A stretch of 64,000 nt of DNA from an uncultured Rhodospirillaceae bacterium (GCA_913030825.1 CAJWCU010000005.1:1-64000), one strand, 5' to 3'; positions 45,554 to 54,159 are shown, counted from the stretch's first letter. Notes: a model not told the origin generated them from the letters alone. Numbers and translations are program-made.

Positions 45554-47119
45554 CTAGAGGTTCGAATTCGATCGCGACCGGCCCAACACGATGGCCGGGA
45601 TCACGGTCAATGCGAAGATCACCGCGATCTGGCGGAACGAATCGTGGAAGGCGAAGGTATTGGCCTGGGCATAAACCACGCGGCCGAGATAGTCCAAGGC
45701 CATGGCGCCGTCGGCCGGTGAGGGCACGCCGGCGGCGTTCAGCAATTCCCGCACTCGGTCCAACATCTCCGCCGTCGGGCCCTTCACATTGGTCTGCGTC
45801 GCCGTCAGGAAATCGGCGTGGTAGGCCGTGCGCATCTCGATCGTCACGGCCGTCATGTTGACGCCGAAGGCGCCCCCCATCTGGCGGAAGAAATTGAAGG
45901 TCCCCGCCCCCTGCGCCATCTTTTCCGCCGGCACGGCGGACAGCGCCGCCTTCCCCATATTGGGGGAAATCAGGCTCATGGAACCGCGCGTGAACATAGC
46001 CAGCAGCGCGACCGTGATAAAGGCCGTGTTGACGTCGATGGTCGCCAGAACCATGGCCGCCACGGCGAAGCTGCTGCAGCCGACGATGATCGGCCAATGG
46101 GGCGGCACGCGGTCGGCGAGGCGTCCCGACGCCTGCATCAGCGCGACCAGCAACAATCCCGCCGGAACCAGGACAAGGCCCGCCTTGGTTGCCGTGTAAC
46201 CCTGGATCGTCTGGGTGAACAACGGGATCGAATAGTTGGTCGAGAAATTGCCCACGCCGAAGGCGAAGGCCACCGCAACCGCCGAGGCGAAGCGCGCATC
46301 GAGAAACAGGGTCGGGTCCAACAACGGGTTCTTGGACCGCAGCTGGGTCACCACGAACAACACCGCCGAGGCCAGGCCGACCAGAAGGAAAATCAGGAAA
46401 TGCAGCGATTCCCAGCCCCAGCGCTGGCCGTTTCCGATCCCCGCCATCAGCGTCGTCAGGGCCGTGCACAGCAGGATGAACCCGATCCAATCGAAACTGG
46501 GCTTCTTGTCCAACGGATTGCGCGCAGGCATGAGGTTCAGGGCCATGATCGCCGACAGGCCGACCAACGGCAGCGGCACGATGAAGACATGGCGCCAGGT
46601 CACCAGATCGATCGTGATGCCGCCGACCAGCGGCCCGAAGGTCGGCGCCAGGGCGATTCCCATGCCGACGGTGCCGACGGCAAGCCCCCGGCGTTCCGGC
46701 GGAAACACGGCGACCGCCGTGGCCAGCGCCAGCGGCTGCACCAACCCGGCGCTGAACCCCTGCAGAATTCGGCCGGCGATCAGTACCTCGATGGACGGGC
46801 TGATCGCCGCCATCACCGCACCGATACTGAAGATCACCAGGGCCATCAGATAGGTGTTGCGCGGGCCGATGACCCGCGACGTCCAGGAATTCAATAGCTG
46901 GCTGGCGACCATGGTCGTCAAAAAGGCGGTCGAGGCCCATTGCGCCAAGTCCTGACCAACCCCGAACGCGCCCATGATCGACGGAATCGACACATTGACG
47001 ATGGTCGACGACAGGACCATCGTCATCGACCCCATCATTCCACAGGCCGTGACCAACCACCGATAGGATGGGCCGAAACGTTCAAATTGCCGGGCGATGG
47101 CGGGATTATCGGTCTGCAA
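45554..47119 (-). CDS. MFS multidrug exporter, DHA2 (EmrB) family
   Basis: A 521-residue transporter with about 14 hydrophobic helices, the DHA2 number. I place the start at a TTG (47119) preceded by GGAAGA; a longer frame to 47425 has a non-membrane low-complexity tail containing the operator. Motifs: D-x-T-I-V-N-V-S-I-P (here S-S-T-I-V-N-V-S-I-P) and L-Q-G-F-S-A-G. Probably a proton-driven exporter of drugs or aromatics; no EmrA-like partner is adjacent. Divergent from a second MFS gene. Confidence 0.88.
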   Translation of the reverse strand: MQTDNPAIARQFERFGPSYRWLVTACGMMGSMTMVLSSTIVNVSIPSIMGAFGVGQDLAQWASTAFLTTMVASQLLNSWTSRVIGPRNTYLMALVIFSIGAVMAAISPSIEVLIAGRILQGFSAGLVQPLALATAVAVFPPERRGLAVGTVGMGIALAPTFGPLVGGITIDLVTWRHVFIVPLPLVGLSAIMALNLMPARNPLDKKPSFDWIGFILLCTALTTLMAGIGNGQRWGWESLHFLIFLLVGLASAVLFVVTQLRSKNPLLDPTLFLDARFASAVAVAFAFGVGNFSTNYSIPLFTQTIQGYTATKAGLVLVPAGLLLVALMQASGRLADRVPPHWPIIVGCSSFAVAAMVLATIDVNTAFITVALLAMFTRGSMSLISPNMGKAALSAVPAEKMAQGAGTFNFFRQMGGAFGVNMTAVTIEMRTAYHADFLTATQTNVKGPTAEMLDRVRELLNAAGVPSPADGAMALDYLGRVVYAQANTFAFHDSFRQIAVIFALTVIPAIVLGRSRSNSNL

Positions 47120-47210
47120 GCGAGGGTCTTCCGATTGCCGGGACAGGCCGGAAGACACCCGCGGCGGGCGTCTTGTCACGCCGCCCGGGCCAGCCTCCCA
47201 GCGGCCAGGA

Positions 47211-47220
47211 TTGTATACAA
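47211..47220. promoter_or_regulatory. TTGTATACAA palindrome between two divergent MFS genes
   Basis: Identical to the site at 29133-29142. It lies 91 bp before the DHA2 exporter start and 213 bp before the other MFS start, in the divergent control region. Suggests one GntR-type regulator controls both exporters and the glutaredoxin-DinB/RraA operon. Confidence 0.5.
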
Positions 47221-47432
47221 ATTCCACGCAGGCGGGATCAAAAAAGATCGTCGGCGCCACGCTTTTCCGCTTTTGCCGATTTTCCCCGGCCGCCGCGGGC
47301 GCCTGATTAGCCTCTGTTGAATAATTTCCGATGCACCCTAGAATGCGGGCCGCCGTCCGATGCGGGCGGCGGCAGACGCGCAGGCGCCGACATCCGCCTC
47401 CGTCCGCAGACCAGGACGGAGACACCGAGATC

Positions 47433-48680
47433 GTGACGCCCTTTTCCCCCGATCAGCCCCAAACGCGGGCTTTCTGGCAGATGCCCGGATTCATCCTGGT
47501 CGCTGCCGCCTTGATCGTCTTCACCTCGTTCGGCATCCGCCAGAGCTTCGGGCTCTTTATGTGGCCGATTTCAACGGATTTGGGCTGGGGCCGCGAGACC
47601 TTGTCCTTGGCGCTGGCGGCGCAGAATCTGGTGCTCGGCATCTCCGCCCCTTTCGCGGGCGCGCTGGCCGACCGGATCGGCGCACCGAAGACCGTGGCTT
47701 TAGGTGGCGCCCTATTCGCCGCCGGTGTGTTCTGCATGAGCCAATCCGCAACCCCCATCGCGATGTTCTCCAGCGCCGGATTATTGGCCGGGATCGGGCT
47801 GGGGGCCTGCGGCCTGCCGCTGATCCTGACCGTCATCGGCCAAGTGGCGCCGGCGGAGAAACGGAGCCTCTGGCTCGGCGTCGGGACGGCCACGGCAACC
47901 GGCGGCCAGTTGTTGGTGGTGCCCCTGACCCAGGGCATGCTGGCGGGTTACGACTGGGTGCTGACGCTGATGATCCTGTCGGCCATGGCGGCCTTGATCG
48001 TGCCGTTGGCGTTCTCCATGTCCGGCGTCGTGTCGGCCACGACCGGCAAGGACACGCAGATAACCCTGCGCCAGGCGCTGGGCGAGGCCGCGGGGCACCG
48101 GGGGTATGTCCTGCTGACGCTGGGGTTCTTCGTCTGCGGGTTTCAGGTCGCCTTCACGGCGATCCACCTGCCCGCCTATCTGACCGACAAAGGCGCCAGC
48201 CTCGCCCTCAGCGCCACGGCGCTGATGCTGATCGCCGTCTGCAATATGTTCGGCAGTTCGTTCTCGGGCTGGCTCGGGGGGCGGATATCCAAGAAGTATA
48301 TGCTCAGCGGCATCTACGTGCTGCGTTCGGTGATTATCGCCTTGTTCATCACGCTGCCGGTGACGCCGGTCTCGATCGTCGTCTTCGCCGTCGCCATCGG
48401 CTTCCTGTGGCTCAGCACGGTGCCGCCGACCACGGGACTGGTCGCGCAGATTTTCGGCCTGCGCTACATGGGCACGCTCTACGGCATCGTCTATCTGAGC
48501 CACCAATTGGGCAGCTTCACGGGCGTCTGGCTGGGCGGGCGCCTGTTCGACGCCACCGGCAGCTACGACGTGGTCTGGTGGGGTGCGGTCGCCCTCGGCC
48601 TGATCAGCGCGCTTTTGCACCTGCCGATCAACGACGCGCCGCTCGGCCGGCTCCGCGACGAGGCCGCCGGCGCCGATTAG
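47433..48680 (+). CDS. MFS transporter (12-helix)
   Basis: A 415-residue transporter with about 12 hydrophobic helices. The GTG at 47433 with GGAG upstream is preferred; upstream residues are Arg/Pro-rich and not family-like. Segments such as G-I-R-Q-S-F-G-L-F-M-W-P and A-L-A-D-R-I-G-A-P-K-T resemble the monocarboxylate/oxalate-formate antiporter-like MFS group. Substrate unknown. Divergent from the DHA2 exporter. Confidence 0.87.
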   Translation: MTPFSPDQPQTRAFWQMPGFILVAAALIVFTSFGIRQSFGLFMWPISTDLGWGRETLSLALAAQNLVLGISAPFAGALADRIGAPKTVALGGALFAAGVFCMSQSATPIAMFSSAGLLAGIGLGACGLPLILTVIGQVAPAEKRSLWLGVGTATATGGQLLVVPLTQGMLAGYDWVLTLMILSAMAALIVPLAFSMSGVVSATTGKDTQITLRQALGEAAGHRGYVLLTLGFFVCGFQVAFTAIHLPAYLTDKGASLALSATALMLIAVCNMFGSSFSGWLGGRISKKYMLSGIYVLRSVIIALFITLPVTPVSIVVFAVAIGFLWLSTVPPTTGLVAQIFGLRYMGTLYGIVYLSHQLGSFTGVWLGGRLFDATGSYDVVWWGAVALGLISALLHLPINDAPLGRLRDEAAGAD

Positions 48681-48715
48681 CGCCGTTCACCGCGAACGAA
48701 CCGAAAGAGACAGGC

Positions 48716-48946
48716 TCAGGCCTTGGCGATCGACTTGATCGGCGCCCGGGTCTGGCCCGAGCGTTCGGCGATCTCGTTGTCCTGCTGTTCGATAGCGGCG
48801 CGCACTAGGTCTTCTAGGGCGTCGCCGAAGGATTCGTCGAGCAGGTCCGTGGAGACCCGGCGGTTGGACGTCACCGTTCCGTCGCCGTAGGTCACATTGA
48901 ACATGAGGAATTGGGGGCCCTTGCCCTTGGATTTCTTGCCGGCCAT
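48716..48946 (-). CDS. Small conserved hypothetical protein
   Basis: A 76-residue basic protein (MAGKKSKGKGPQFLMFNVTY start) with GGAGG six bases before the ATG. A short beta strand pair followed by a helix (DALEDLVRAAIEQQDNEIAE). No family recognised. It is the last core-genome gene before the tRNA-derived repeat at 49006. Confidence 0.7.
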   Translation of the reverse strand: MAGKKSKGKGPQFLMFNVTYGDGTVTSNRRVSTDLLDESFGDALEDLVRAAIEQQDNEIAERSGQTRAPIKSIAKA

Positions 48947-49005
48947 GTGGCGGCCTCCGATCTTATGTGATGCGGGCGCCCGTCCGGGCGAACCCTCGGA
49001 AGAAT

Positions 49006-49044
49006 TGGTAGCGGAGGAGGGACTCGAACCCCCGACACGCGGAT
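49006..49044. repeat. Distal attachment-site copy: 39-base 3' end of tRNA-Met
   Basis: Identical to the 3' part of the intact tRNA-Met gene at 54640-54716, from the CCA end to the anticodon-stem region, then diverges at 49045. It marks the far boundary of the tandem accessory block, as left by site-specific integration into a tRNA gene. Confidence 0.85.
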
Positions 49045-49074
49045 CGTGATGGATATCGGGCTACGACTGGAACT

Positions 49075-49839
49075 TCAAGGAGTATCCCCAAACAATTCAT
49101 CAAGAACTCGGGTCGGATTGTTGAGGAAGGCGCGCGTAATTCGCACATGTTCGATCTCGTCATAGGAAATGGGCTCAATTCCGGCGCCCGTGAAATGCCG
49201 GATATCGGCTCCAGGGTAACTCATCAGGATCGGCGAGTGCGTCGCCAGGATCATTTGGGCGTTGCCGGACTCCTCCCAATCACGCATGAGCCGCATTAAC
49301 TCGAACTGGCGCTTGGGAGACAGCGCGTTCTCCGGCTCGTCCATCAGGTACATGCAGCGTTTCTTGGTCCCGAACCGGTCGTTGAAGACGGACATGAAAA
49401 TCTCGCCGTGGCTCCGCTCCCAGAGAGGTCCGCCGTGCACGAAGTGATTTTCATCCGAATCATCGATGTAGCGCGCCACGTCGGCGAAGGTGTCGGAGCG
49501 GAAGAAGAACCCGGTCGATACTTTCGGAAGCCAAGCGGGCCGGAGCGCCCGGGTGAGCGTCGTGTCCGTCGTGTCCGCGGTGTAGTGGAGCTGGAACTGT
49601 GCGTCACCGCCGCCCGCGGCAAAGCCCGCGAGCGCCGCCAACGCTTGCAGGATCGTCGACTTGCCCGACCCGTTCTCGCCGACGAAGACCGTCACAGGCT
49701 CCGTGAACTCCATGGAGAAATCATCGGTGAGCAGATCGGGAAAGCGGGTGAACGGGAACTTGTCCCGCTCCGCTTTTTCCGGCAGCAAGCTGACGCGTTT
49801 GAGGAACGGCGCCTTGAGAGCGCTCGACGGCTTGCTCAA
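49075..49839 (-). CDS. Stand-alone ABC-type/AAA ATPase (COG3910-like)
   Basis: A 254-residue soluble ATPase. Walker A G-E-N-G-S-G-K-S-T at about 54-62, signature-like S-H-G-E at 143-146, Walker B and catalytic Glu in Y-L-M-D-E-P-E-N-A-L-S-P (164-175), and switch His in L-A-T-H-S-P-I-L (198-205). No membrane segments, so not a transport subunit. Proteins of this OLD/SMC-like group often work with a partner in DNA repair or phage defence. Its start overlaps the stop of the upstream helical-repeat gene by four bases, so the two proteins likely act together. Confidence 0.85.
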   Translation of the reverse strand: MSKPSSALKAPFLKRVSLLPEKAERDKFPFTRFPDLLTDDFSMEFTEPVTVFVGENGSGKSTILQALAALAGFAAGGGDAQFQLHYTADTTDTTLTRALRPAWLPKVSTGFFFRSDTFADVARYIDDSDENHFVHGGPLWERSHGEIFMSVFNDRFGTKKRCMYLMDEPENALSPKRQFELMRLMRDWEESGNAQMILATHSPILMSYPGADIRHFTGAGIEPISYDEIEHVRITRAFLNNPTRVLDELFGDTP

Positions 49840-50495
49840 AGGAACTTGTCCAACTGCTTGCGGGTGGGAACGGACTCTTCCGAGGCCGCTCGGCGGCGCG
49901 CCTTGTCGGCGACTACCAGGGCCTGATAGGTGCGGCGGAGGTCTTCATCCATCTCTTCCTTCGGCACCCGTTTCAGCCAGTCGTCTTCCAGAAACGGGAT
50001 ATCGATCTCCCGTTCGTTCTCCAGGTCGGCGATGATTTCGTGCATGCAGGCATCGAGTTGTTCGTATTCTTTCAAGTCAGTCAAAATCCGGCAGATGTCG
50101 AACAAAACATAACGAACTGACTCATTTTTCTTACGGCCTCTGCCGAGGGCGACCTTGTAGTAGCCAAGTTTCTGCAATTTCTCCGATTCATCTAACGGAT
50201 GATTATGATCTGCCCCGACACCGAAGATCGCCATATTGGTCCAAGCAAGTGGCTGTTCGTCGAATTCTTCCGTCAGAACTGTCGCCCAATGAACACATGC
50301 TTCGCCTTCTCCCACTTGCATGAGATACACGCATAAATCGGGTATGAGCTCGAACCGGAACTCCGGATCGGTCTCTGTGTCGAGCTTATTAATGAGAAGA
50401 TCGCAAACGTCACGGTGCCGCTTTTCTTTTGCGAGCGGTCGAACAACCTCGCGATAGAACCTTTCGTACCTTTTTGGGGATTCTTCTTGAGGCAT
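49836..50495 (-). CDS. Helical-repeat (TPR-like) protein, partner of the ATPase
   Basis: A 219-residue, entirely helical protein with a TPR-like rhythm (EACVHWATVLTEEF, KLGYYKVALGRG, YVLFDICRILTDL). An alternative TTG start at 50507 adds four residues. No catalytic motif seen. It overlaps the ATPase gene by four bases and is immediately downstream of the small Cys-rich gene. I do not recognise a family; a scaffold or sensor role for the ATPase is an inference. Confidence 0.7.
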   Translation of the reverse strand: MPQEESPKRYERFYREVVRPLAKEKRHRDVCDLLINKLDTETDPEFRFELIPDLCVYLMQVGEGEACVHWATVLTEEFDEQPLAWTNMAIFGVGADHNHPLDESEKLQKLGYYKVALGRGRKKNESVRYVLFDICRILTDLKEYEQLDACMHEIIADLENEREIDIPFLEDDWLKRVPKEEMDEDLRRTYQALVVADKARRRAASEESVPTRKQLDKFL

Positions 50496-50507
50496 CTTTA
50501 GTTTCAA

Positions 50508-50828
50508 TTACCGATCGGGATTAAAGGAAACCACCTCGTCGGCCTTGCTCCATTCTGGGGGTTCGTCGGGATGAGGTACTCCGCCGTTTTCCCGGCAAAG
50601 CATAAACCTATACCTGGCGCGCTCTTTGCACTTCCCCTGCCATTCCGGGGCTCGAAAATAACATGCGTCGCGTTCGTCCATCCATCGCTGATGGCAATGA
50701 TCTTCTGCGTCGTCATCGTTACCGGTTTCTTCTTGGTATTGTTTTCGTAACTCCTGTTGTCTCGGTTTGGAAGAAGCAGCAAAAACCGCCATGGCCGCAG
50801 CGACGGTCGCAGCGGGCAGCACACCCAT
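50508..50828 (-). CDS. Small membrane-anchored Cys-rich protein
   Basis: A 106-residue frame. The start is uncertain: the frame stays open upstream and codes a second hydrophobic stretch before the ATG at 50828, so a rarer start is possible. One or two hydrophobic segments lead into a soluble C-terminus with four conserved-looking Cys (HCHQRWMDERDACY, KCKERARYRFMLC) and an E-N-G-G-V-P-H-P-D-E-P-P-E-W tail. Small proteins with this Cys/Arg pattern recur near peptidoglycan-binding-like genes in alphaproteobacteria. Function unknown. Confidence 0.6.
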   Translation of the reverse strand: MGVLPAATVAAAMAVFAASSKPRQQELRKQYQEETGNDDDAEDHCHQRWMDERDACYFRAPEWQGKCKERARYRFMLCRENGGVPHPDEPPEWSKADEVVSFNPDR

Positions 50829-50881
50829 GAGCCATTCGGCGAAGGCGATCCCGATGGGAACAGCTGGGGCGAAAGCCAGTT

Positions 50882-51502
50882 CTACCTGATCATGATCGTT
50901 CTTGGGCGGGATTTCAACTTTTGATTGTTTTTTTTAACATTATTCAAATTTTCTATGGTTTCGCCTTCCAGCTGCACCTCCCCGTCAACCTTGAGGCCCT
51001 GCTGGCGCTGGAACGCCTTGATCCCCTCGAACATCGGCTCGTCGGGGAACTCGTTGAGGCCGTGGGTCCGAGTGTCCAACAGGCCCAGATCGTGAAGCGC
51101 CTTCTTCACCTGGCTCGTGTCCCGCAGATCCACATTGGTCCCGGGCGTAATGGGGTGTTTCAGGTCAATCGGCTTAACCTGCAGTCTGGGTGGCGCTGGC
51201 TTGGGGTCTACAATGAAGGATCCCGGCGAGCGGGTTCGCTTTTGCCCGGCGACCAGGATCTCGTTAAGTCGCTTGAGGGTCGGCCCATCGGGTTTCATGA
51301 CGCCGTCGACCTGGAGGTTCTGCTCGCGCTGGAATGATTTGACGCCGTCAAGCATGGGCCGGTCGGGATATTCCGTGAGGCCGCGCTCAGGCACCTTCAT
51401 GTGGCCTAGGTCGGCCAAGGCTTTCTTGGTGTTCAGCGAATCGTCCAAATCCATGTTGAATTCTTCGCCGATCGGCTTGTTCAGCCGGAAGGGAGTGAGC
51501 AT
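50882..51502 (-). CDS. Protein with two peptidoglycan-binding-like repeats
   Basis: A 206-residue protein; ATG at 51502 with AGGAGA seven bases upstream. It contains two homologous units (about 1-85 and 105-195), each with the pattern KKALxDLG, a GLxEFPDxPMxxGxKxFQ core and xGLxVDG, the fold of PG_binding_1 domains. No signal peptide is visible, which is unusual for a peptidoglycan binder and suggests delivery by another route or a cytoplasmic protein ligand. First gene of the islet-1 operon. Confidence 0.72.
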   Translation of the reverse strand: MLTPFRLNKPIGEEFNMDLDDSLNTKKALADLGHMKVPERGLTEYPDRPMLDGVKSFQREQNLQVDGVMKPDGPTLKRLNEILVAGQKRTRSPGSFIVDPKPAPPRLQVKPIDLKHPITPGTNVDLRDTSQVKKALHDLGLLDTRTHGLNEFPDEPMFEGIKAFQRQQGLKVDGEVQLEGETIENLNNVKKNNQKLKSRPRTIMIR

Positions 51503-51589
51503 GACTTTCTCCTGCGCGCATCCGGCAATCACGCGGACGCAGCGGTGCTGTGGCAGCCGGCGCACGAACGAAAAGGTGCGGCCAGACAA

Positions 51590-51848
51590 GCCTGGGTTCA
51601 GGTTTCGGGATGTCTCTGAAGTGTTGTCCGTTCAAAACGGGTTGTCCCCGGCCGCAAGGCGGCCGAAGGGCCCGGACGGGCACTTGCACCGAACATGAAG
51701 CATCAATCGCAATTTGTAAAGGTATAAATACCTATTTTACGACCAAAAGCCCCACCCCAAGTTGCCCCAGGCGTTACCCCGGCGCGCAAAAGCGCCACCG
51801 GCCGAAATCATGGCCGACGCTCAAGACACTCGAATTGTTTGGGAAATT
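51590..51848. other. Non-coding gap at the islet-1 boundary
   Basis: 259 bases with no supported gene. Probably holds the promoter for the minus-strand islet-1 operon. Confidence 0.4.
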
Positions 51849-51894
51849 TGGTAGCGGAGGAGGGACTCGAACCCCCGACACGCGGATTATGATT
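51849..51894. repeat. Internal attachment-site copy: 46-base 3' end of tRNA-Met
   Basis: Identical to the intact tRNA-Met gene from its CCA end through the anticodon loop, then diverges at 51895. It is seven bases longer than the copy at 49006 and separates the two islets. Confidence 0.88.
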
Positions 51895-52012
51895 TATCAG
51901 CTATTTGTTTAAATTCAACAGGTTAATTTGCAAAACTTTACCGTTTGTTCCGCTGCATTCCGGCCCGTTCCAGGATTTTGCAAAACTGCAACTATATGCG
52001 CTCCTCATTACA

Positions 52013-52879
52013 TCATATGGCGTGGATCCAGGCATTGAACGTTTGTTGATCAAAACTTCCGTTCACAACAGCAACATTGTTGTCAGCCAAAAATACAGCC
52101 AATTGAATTCCATCCATCGCAATCACCCCTGCCTTTTTTAAGAGATCGCGGGCGTCTCGAGAGATCGTACCTGTTGTGAAAAACAAATAAAAAACTGGAT
52201 CACAATTTCGCATCTGAAGTTGCGCGAGAGGGTCTTTTGCTCCTGCATACGCTTTTGATTTCGCTAATGACACTGATCCGACCAACTCTCGAATATCTTT
52301 GGTAGAAACCTGTGTCGCGGAATAATGCTTAGCCTGGCCTACAAGCCAGATTTTTAATTGTTTTTCAGCTCCAGGGTTAATAGCTGACGGACGGATAATT
52401 TCTCCGAATGGAACTTGCCCATAAAAATCAATTCCCTGGTCCGCACTCGCTTGGGTCACGATCGGTTTTTCAACATTCAATAGCCCGATTACCCTGCCGC
52501 ATAGGGCTTCAAATTCAGTAGGGTTTAAACTTTCAAAAGCCTCAAAATATTTAAATGCATTTGCTCTATTGAGTTTTGCAACTCTAACATCAGGGTCGTC
52601 GTTCGGCTCTATGTAACACGAACCCTGTACAAAGTCGGGCGAAGCAAAATTGAATGCGTAAGTCAAAAACGACGCTTCTTCCACACTATTGGAAATGGTG
52701 AGTTCGATCTTTTTTCGGAACCTAGTTCGCCAACGCTCTGCTAATTCTTCAGAAGAAGCTTCAGTTTCCCACCCTTGAGACTCAATTATTTCAACCAAAA
52801 CATCATTTAGGGAGCGTGGTGGCATATCAACAGCCACAACATCAGATAACACTCCCACTGCTGCATTCGGTCCGATCAT
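52013..52879 (-). CDS. Mrr-like restriction endonuclease
   Basis: A 288-residue protein whose C-terminal half is an Mrr_cat domain: N-P-T-E-F-E-A-L-C-G-R-V near 119-130, catalytic Asp151 in A-D-Q-G-I-D-F and Gln182/Lys184 in G-Q-A-K-H-Y, a complete PD-(D/E)xK core, followed by F-T-T-G-T-I-S-R-D-A-R. Mrr enzymes cut modified or foreign DNA. The N-terminal about 110 residues do not look like the usual Mrr winged helix. Its ATG overlaps the ParB-like stop (ATGA), so the two are translated as a pair. Confidence 0.85.
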   Translation of the reverse strand: MIGPNAAVGVLSDVVAVDMPPRSLNDVLVEIIESQGWETEASSEELAERWRTRFRKKIELTISNSVEEASFLTYAFNFASPDFVQGSCYIEPNDDPDVRVAKLNRANAFKYFEAFESLNPTEFEALCGRVIGLLNVEKPIVTQASADQGIDFYGQVPFGEIIRPSAINPGAEKQLKIWLVGQAKHYSATQVSTKDIRELVGSVSLAKSKAYAGAKDPLAQLQMRNCDPVFYLFFTTGTISRDARDLLKKAGVIAMDGIQLAVFLADNNVAVVNGSFDQQTFNAWIHAI

Positions 52880-53967
52880 TCAGGGTGATCAGCTCCAGCC
52901 ACACGCTCATTTAGCCTCAGGACTCTCTCGGCCGTATCTACCAGTGCCCGAATGATCTGAATATCATCCGCATCGAATGCCTCGACTTCCAATCCAGGTA
53001 TGTTTTGCAGGGCCGTTGTGGCTTCACCGACTTCATTGCGCCAACGCCGAGAAATCTCGTTTCTGTTGGCAATCGTCAGGGCATCTACAAAAGGTTGGTG
53101 CAATTGGAGGAGACTGGCTTTCGCCTCGTTATTTGGCAGAATATCTCGAAGTTGCCGCACTTCAGAATAAGTCGAAATTTTGGGAGCATCGTCCCCATCT
53201 TCCGCGTCATTCTGACACGGGGTGATCAGCTGATAGAAACTCTCCCTATTTGCATCGTCCTCAAAGGAAAAAGTATTTTGATTCCATCCGAGCCAATCTC
53301 GGACGATTGGCAAGGATACAGCCTCATGAAATATCGGATATAGCTTTGCACCCGCATAATCAGAAAATGCTTCGTCGTCCTGCATTTGTTGCAGCGCTTT
53401 ATACGCACGATAACGCCGATTAACCTCCAAGACGCTCAGGCCCAGCCTTTGGGAAATCATAGTCGAATCTAGATCATGCTGATCATGGAGATCCGCAATT
53501 AACTTTGCGCTTTGATATCCCCCCCACTCTTTAATTCCACCTACGTGTCGAATCCCCATAATCGCTTCTCTGAAGTAGGCATCTTGCCCTTCATCATCCG
53601 CGACTAAGCAGGGCACGGCCTCGAACCGATCAACAACCGTTTGAGGGATATCGACACCTGCATTGTATTCGTCTCTTATCTGCCGTAACGCCGCGACACG
53701 CCGGTTCCCCTCGATGACTAAGTATTTTCCATCTGCATGTTCGTATGGAGCGACAACAATCCGCTCAATCTCCAAAAATCCATTTGAAACTATTGAGTCT
53801 CGCAACGGCCTGATGGACTCCTCTCTCATCCGCTGGAGAGTTCCCGCCTGAACTCTGTCGATATGGAATCGATCTGGAGCACATACAACAAAGTCTGCTT
53901 GGTCCTGTAAGCGATAGTTGTTTGGATCGAGCAAAAGTTGATCAAGCGATAAATTCTCTGAGCGCAT
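52876..53967 (-). CDS. ParB-like (ParB N-domain) protein paired with the endonuclease
   Basis: A 363-residue protein. Residues about 50-100 are a ParB/Srx-type domain: L-R-D-S-I-V-S-N-G-F-L-E-I-E-R-I-V-V then E86-G-N-R-R-V-A-A-L in place of the G-E-R-R-x-x-A box. Residues about 165-190 (I-S-Q-R-L-G-L-S-V-L-E-V-N-R-R) are a helix-turn-helix. The last about 170 residues are unassigned. Known ParB proteins bind CTP and DNA; here there is no ParA partner. AAGGAT precedes the ATG. Lower GC and different codon use from core genes. Confidence 0.82.
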   Translation of the reverse strand: MRSENLSLDQLLLDPNNYRLQDQADFVVCAPDRFHIDRVQAGTLQRMREESIRPLRDSIVSNGFLEIERIVVAPYEHADGKYLVIEGNRRVAALRQIRDEYNAGVDIPQTVVDRFEAVPCLVADDEGQDAYFREAIMGIRHVGGIKEWGGYQSAKLIADLHDQHDLDSTMISQRLGLSVLEVNRRYRAYKALQQMQDDEAFSDYAGAKLYPIFHEAVSLPIVRDWLGWNQNTFSFEDDANRESFYQLITPCQNDAEDGDDAPKISTYSEVRQLRDILPNNEAKASLLQLHQPFVDALTIANRNEISRRWRNEVGEATTALQNIPGLEVEAFDADDIQIIRALVDTAERVLRLNERVAGADHPE

Positions 53968-54159
53968 GTCTTATCCTTCATTTTGCGAACGATTTTATGT
54001 TGTCACACCACTAAGTCGATTTGTAGTGATCATAGTGAATTAGATTTCACAAATTCTCGCATGCGTAGATATTCCCCGGTTTCGTTGGCGACCTCAATCA
54101 TTGTGGTTTGGCCTCGAAATCCGAGCGCAGACGCTATTGCTTAAAGGAATGATCATATC
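53968..54159. promoter_or_regulatory. Divergent control region of islet 2
   Basis: AT-rich. On the minus strand, TAAAAT with TCGACT 17 bases upstream may be the promoter of the ParB-Mrr pair. A direct repeat AGTGA-TCAT-AGTGA (54025-54038) and an imperfect TGTGAA/TTCACT dyad next to it could bind the excisionase-like protein or the ParB-like protein. Confidence 0.4.

Larger units (their letters stand above)
49006..51848. mobile_element. Islet 1: tRNA-Met-associated accessory element without integrase
   Basis: Bounded by truncated tRNA copies at 49006 and 51849. Holds four same-strand genes with tight spacing (peptidoglycan-binding-like, small Cys-rich, helical-repeat, ATPase). No integrase, excisionase or replication gene. 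Probably an immobilised or trans-mobilised integrative element. Confidence 0.7.

Noticed and set aside
48963-49178. 71-residue minus-strand frame containing SRSACRGFESLLRYQF
   Set aside because: Translation of a tRNA fragment, not a gene.
51550-51912. 120-residue plus-strand open frame ending in GGGTRTPDTRIM
   Set aside because: The C-terminal phrase is the well-known spurious translation of the reverse complement of a tRNA gene; the rest overlaps the peptidoglycan-binding-like region antisense.
51905-52141. 78-residue plus-strand open frame
   Set aside because: Overlaps the Mrr gene end antisense and has no ribosome site or family.
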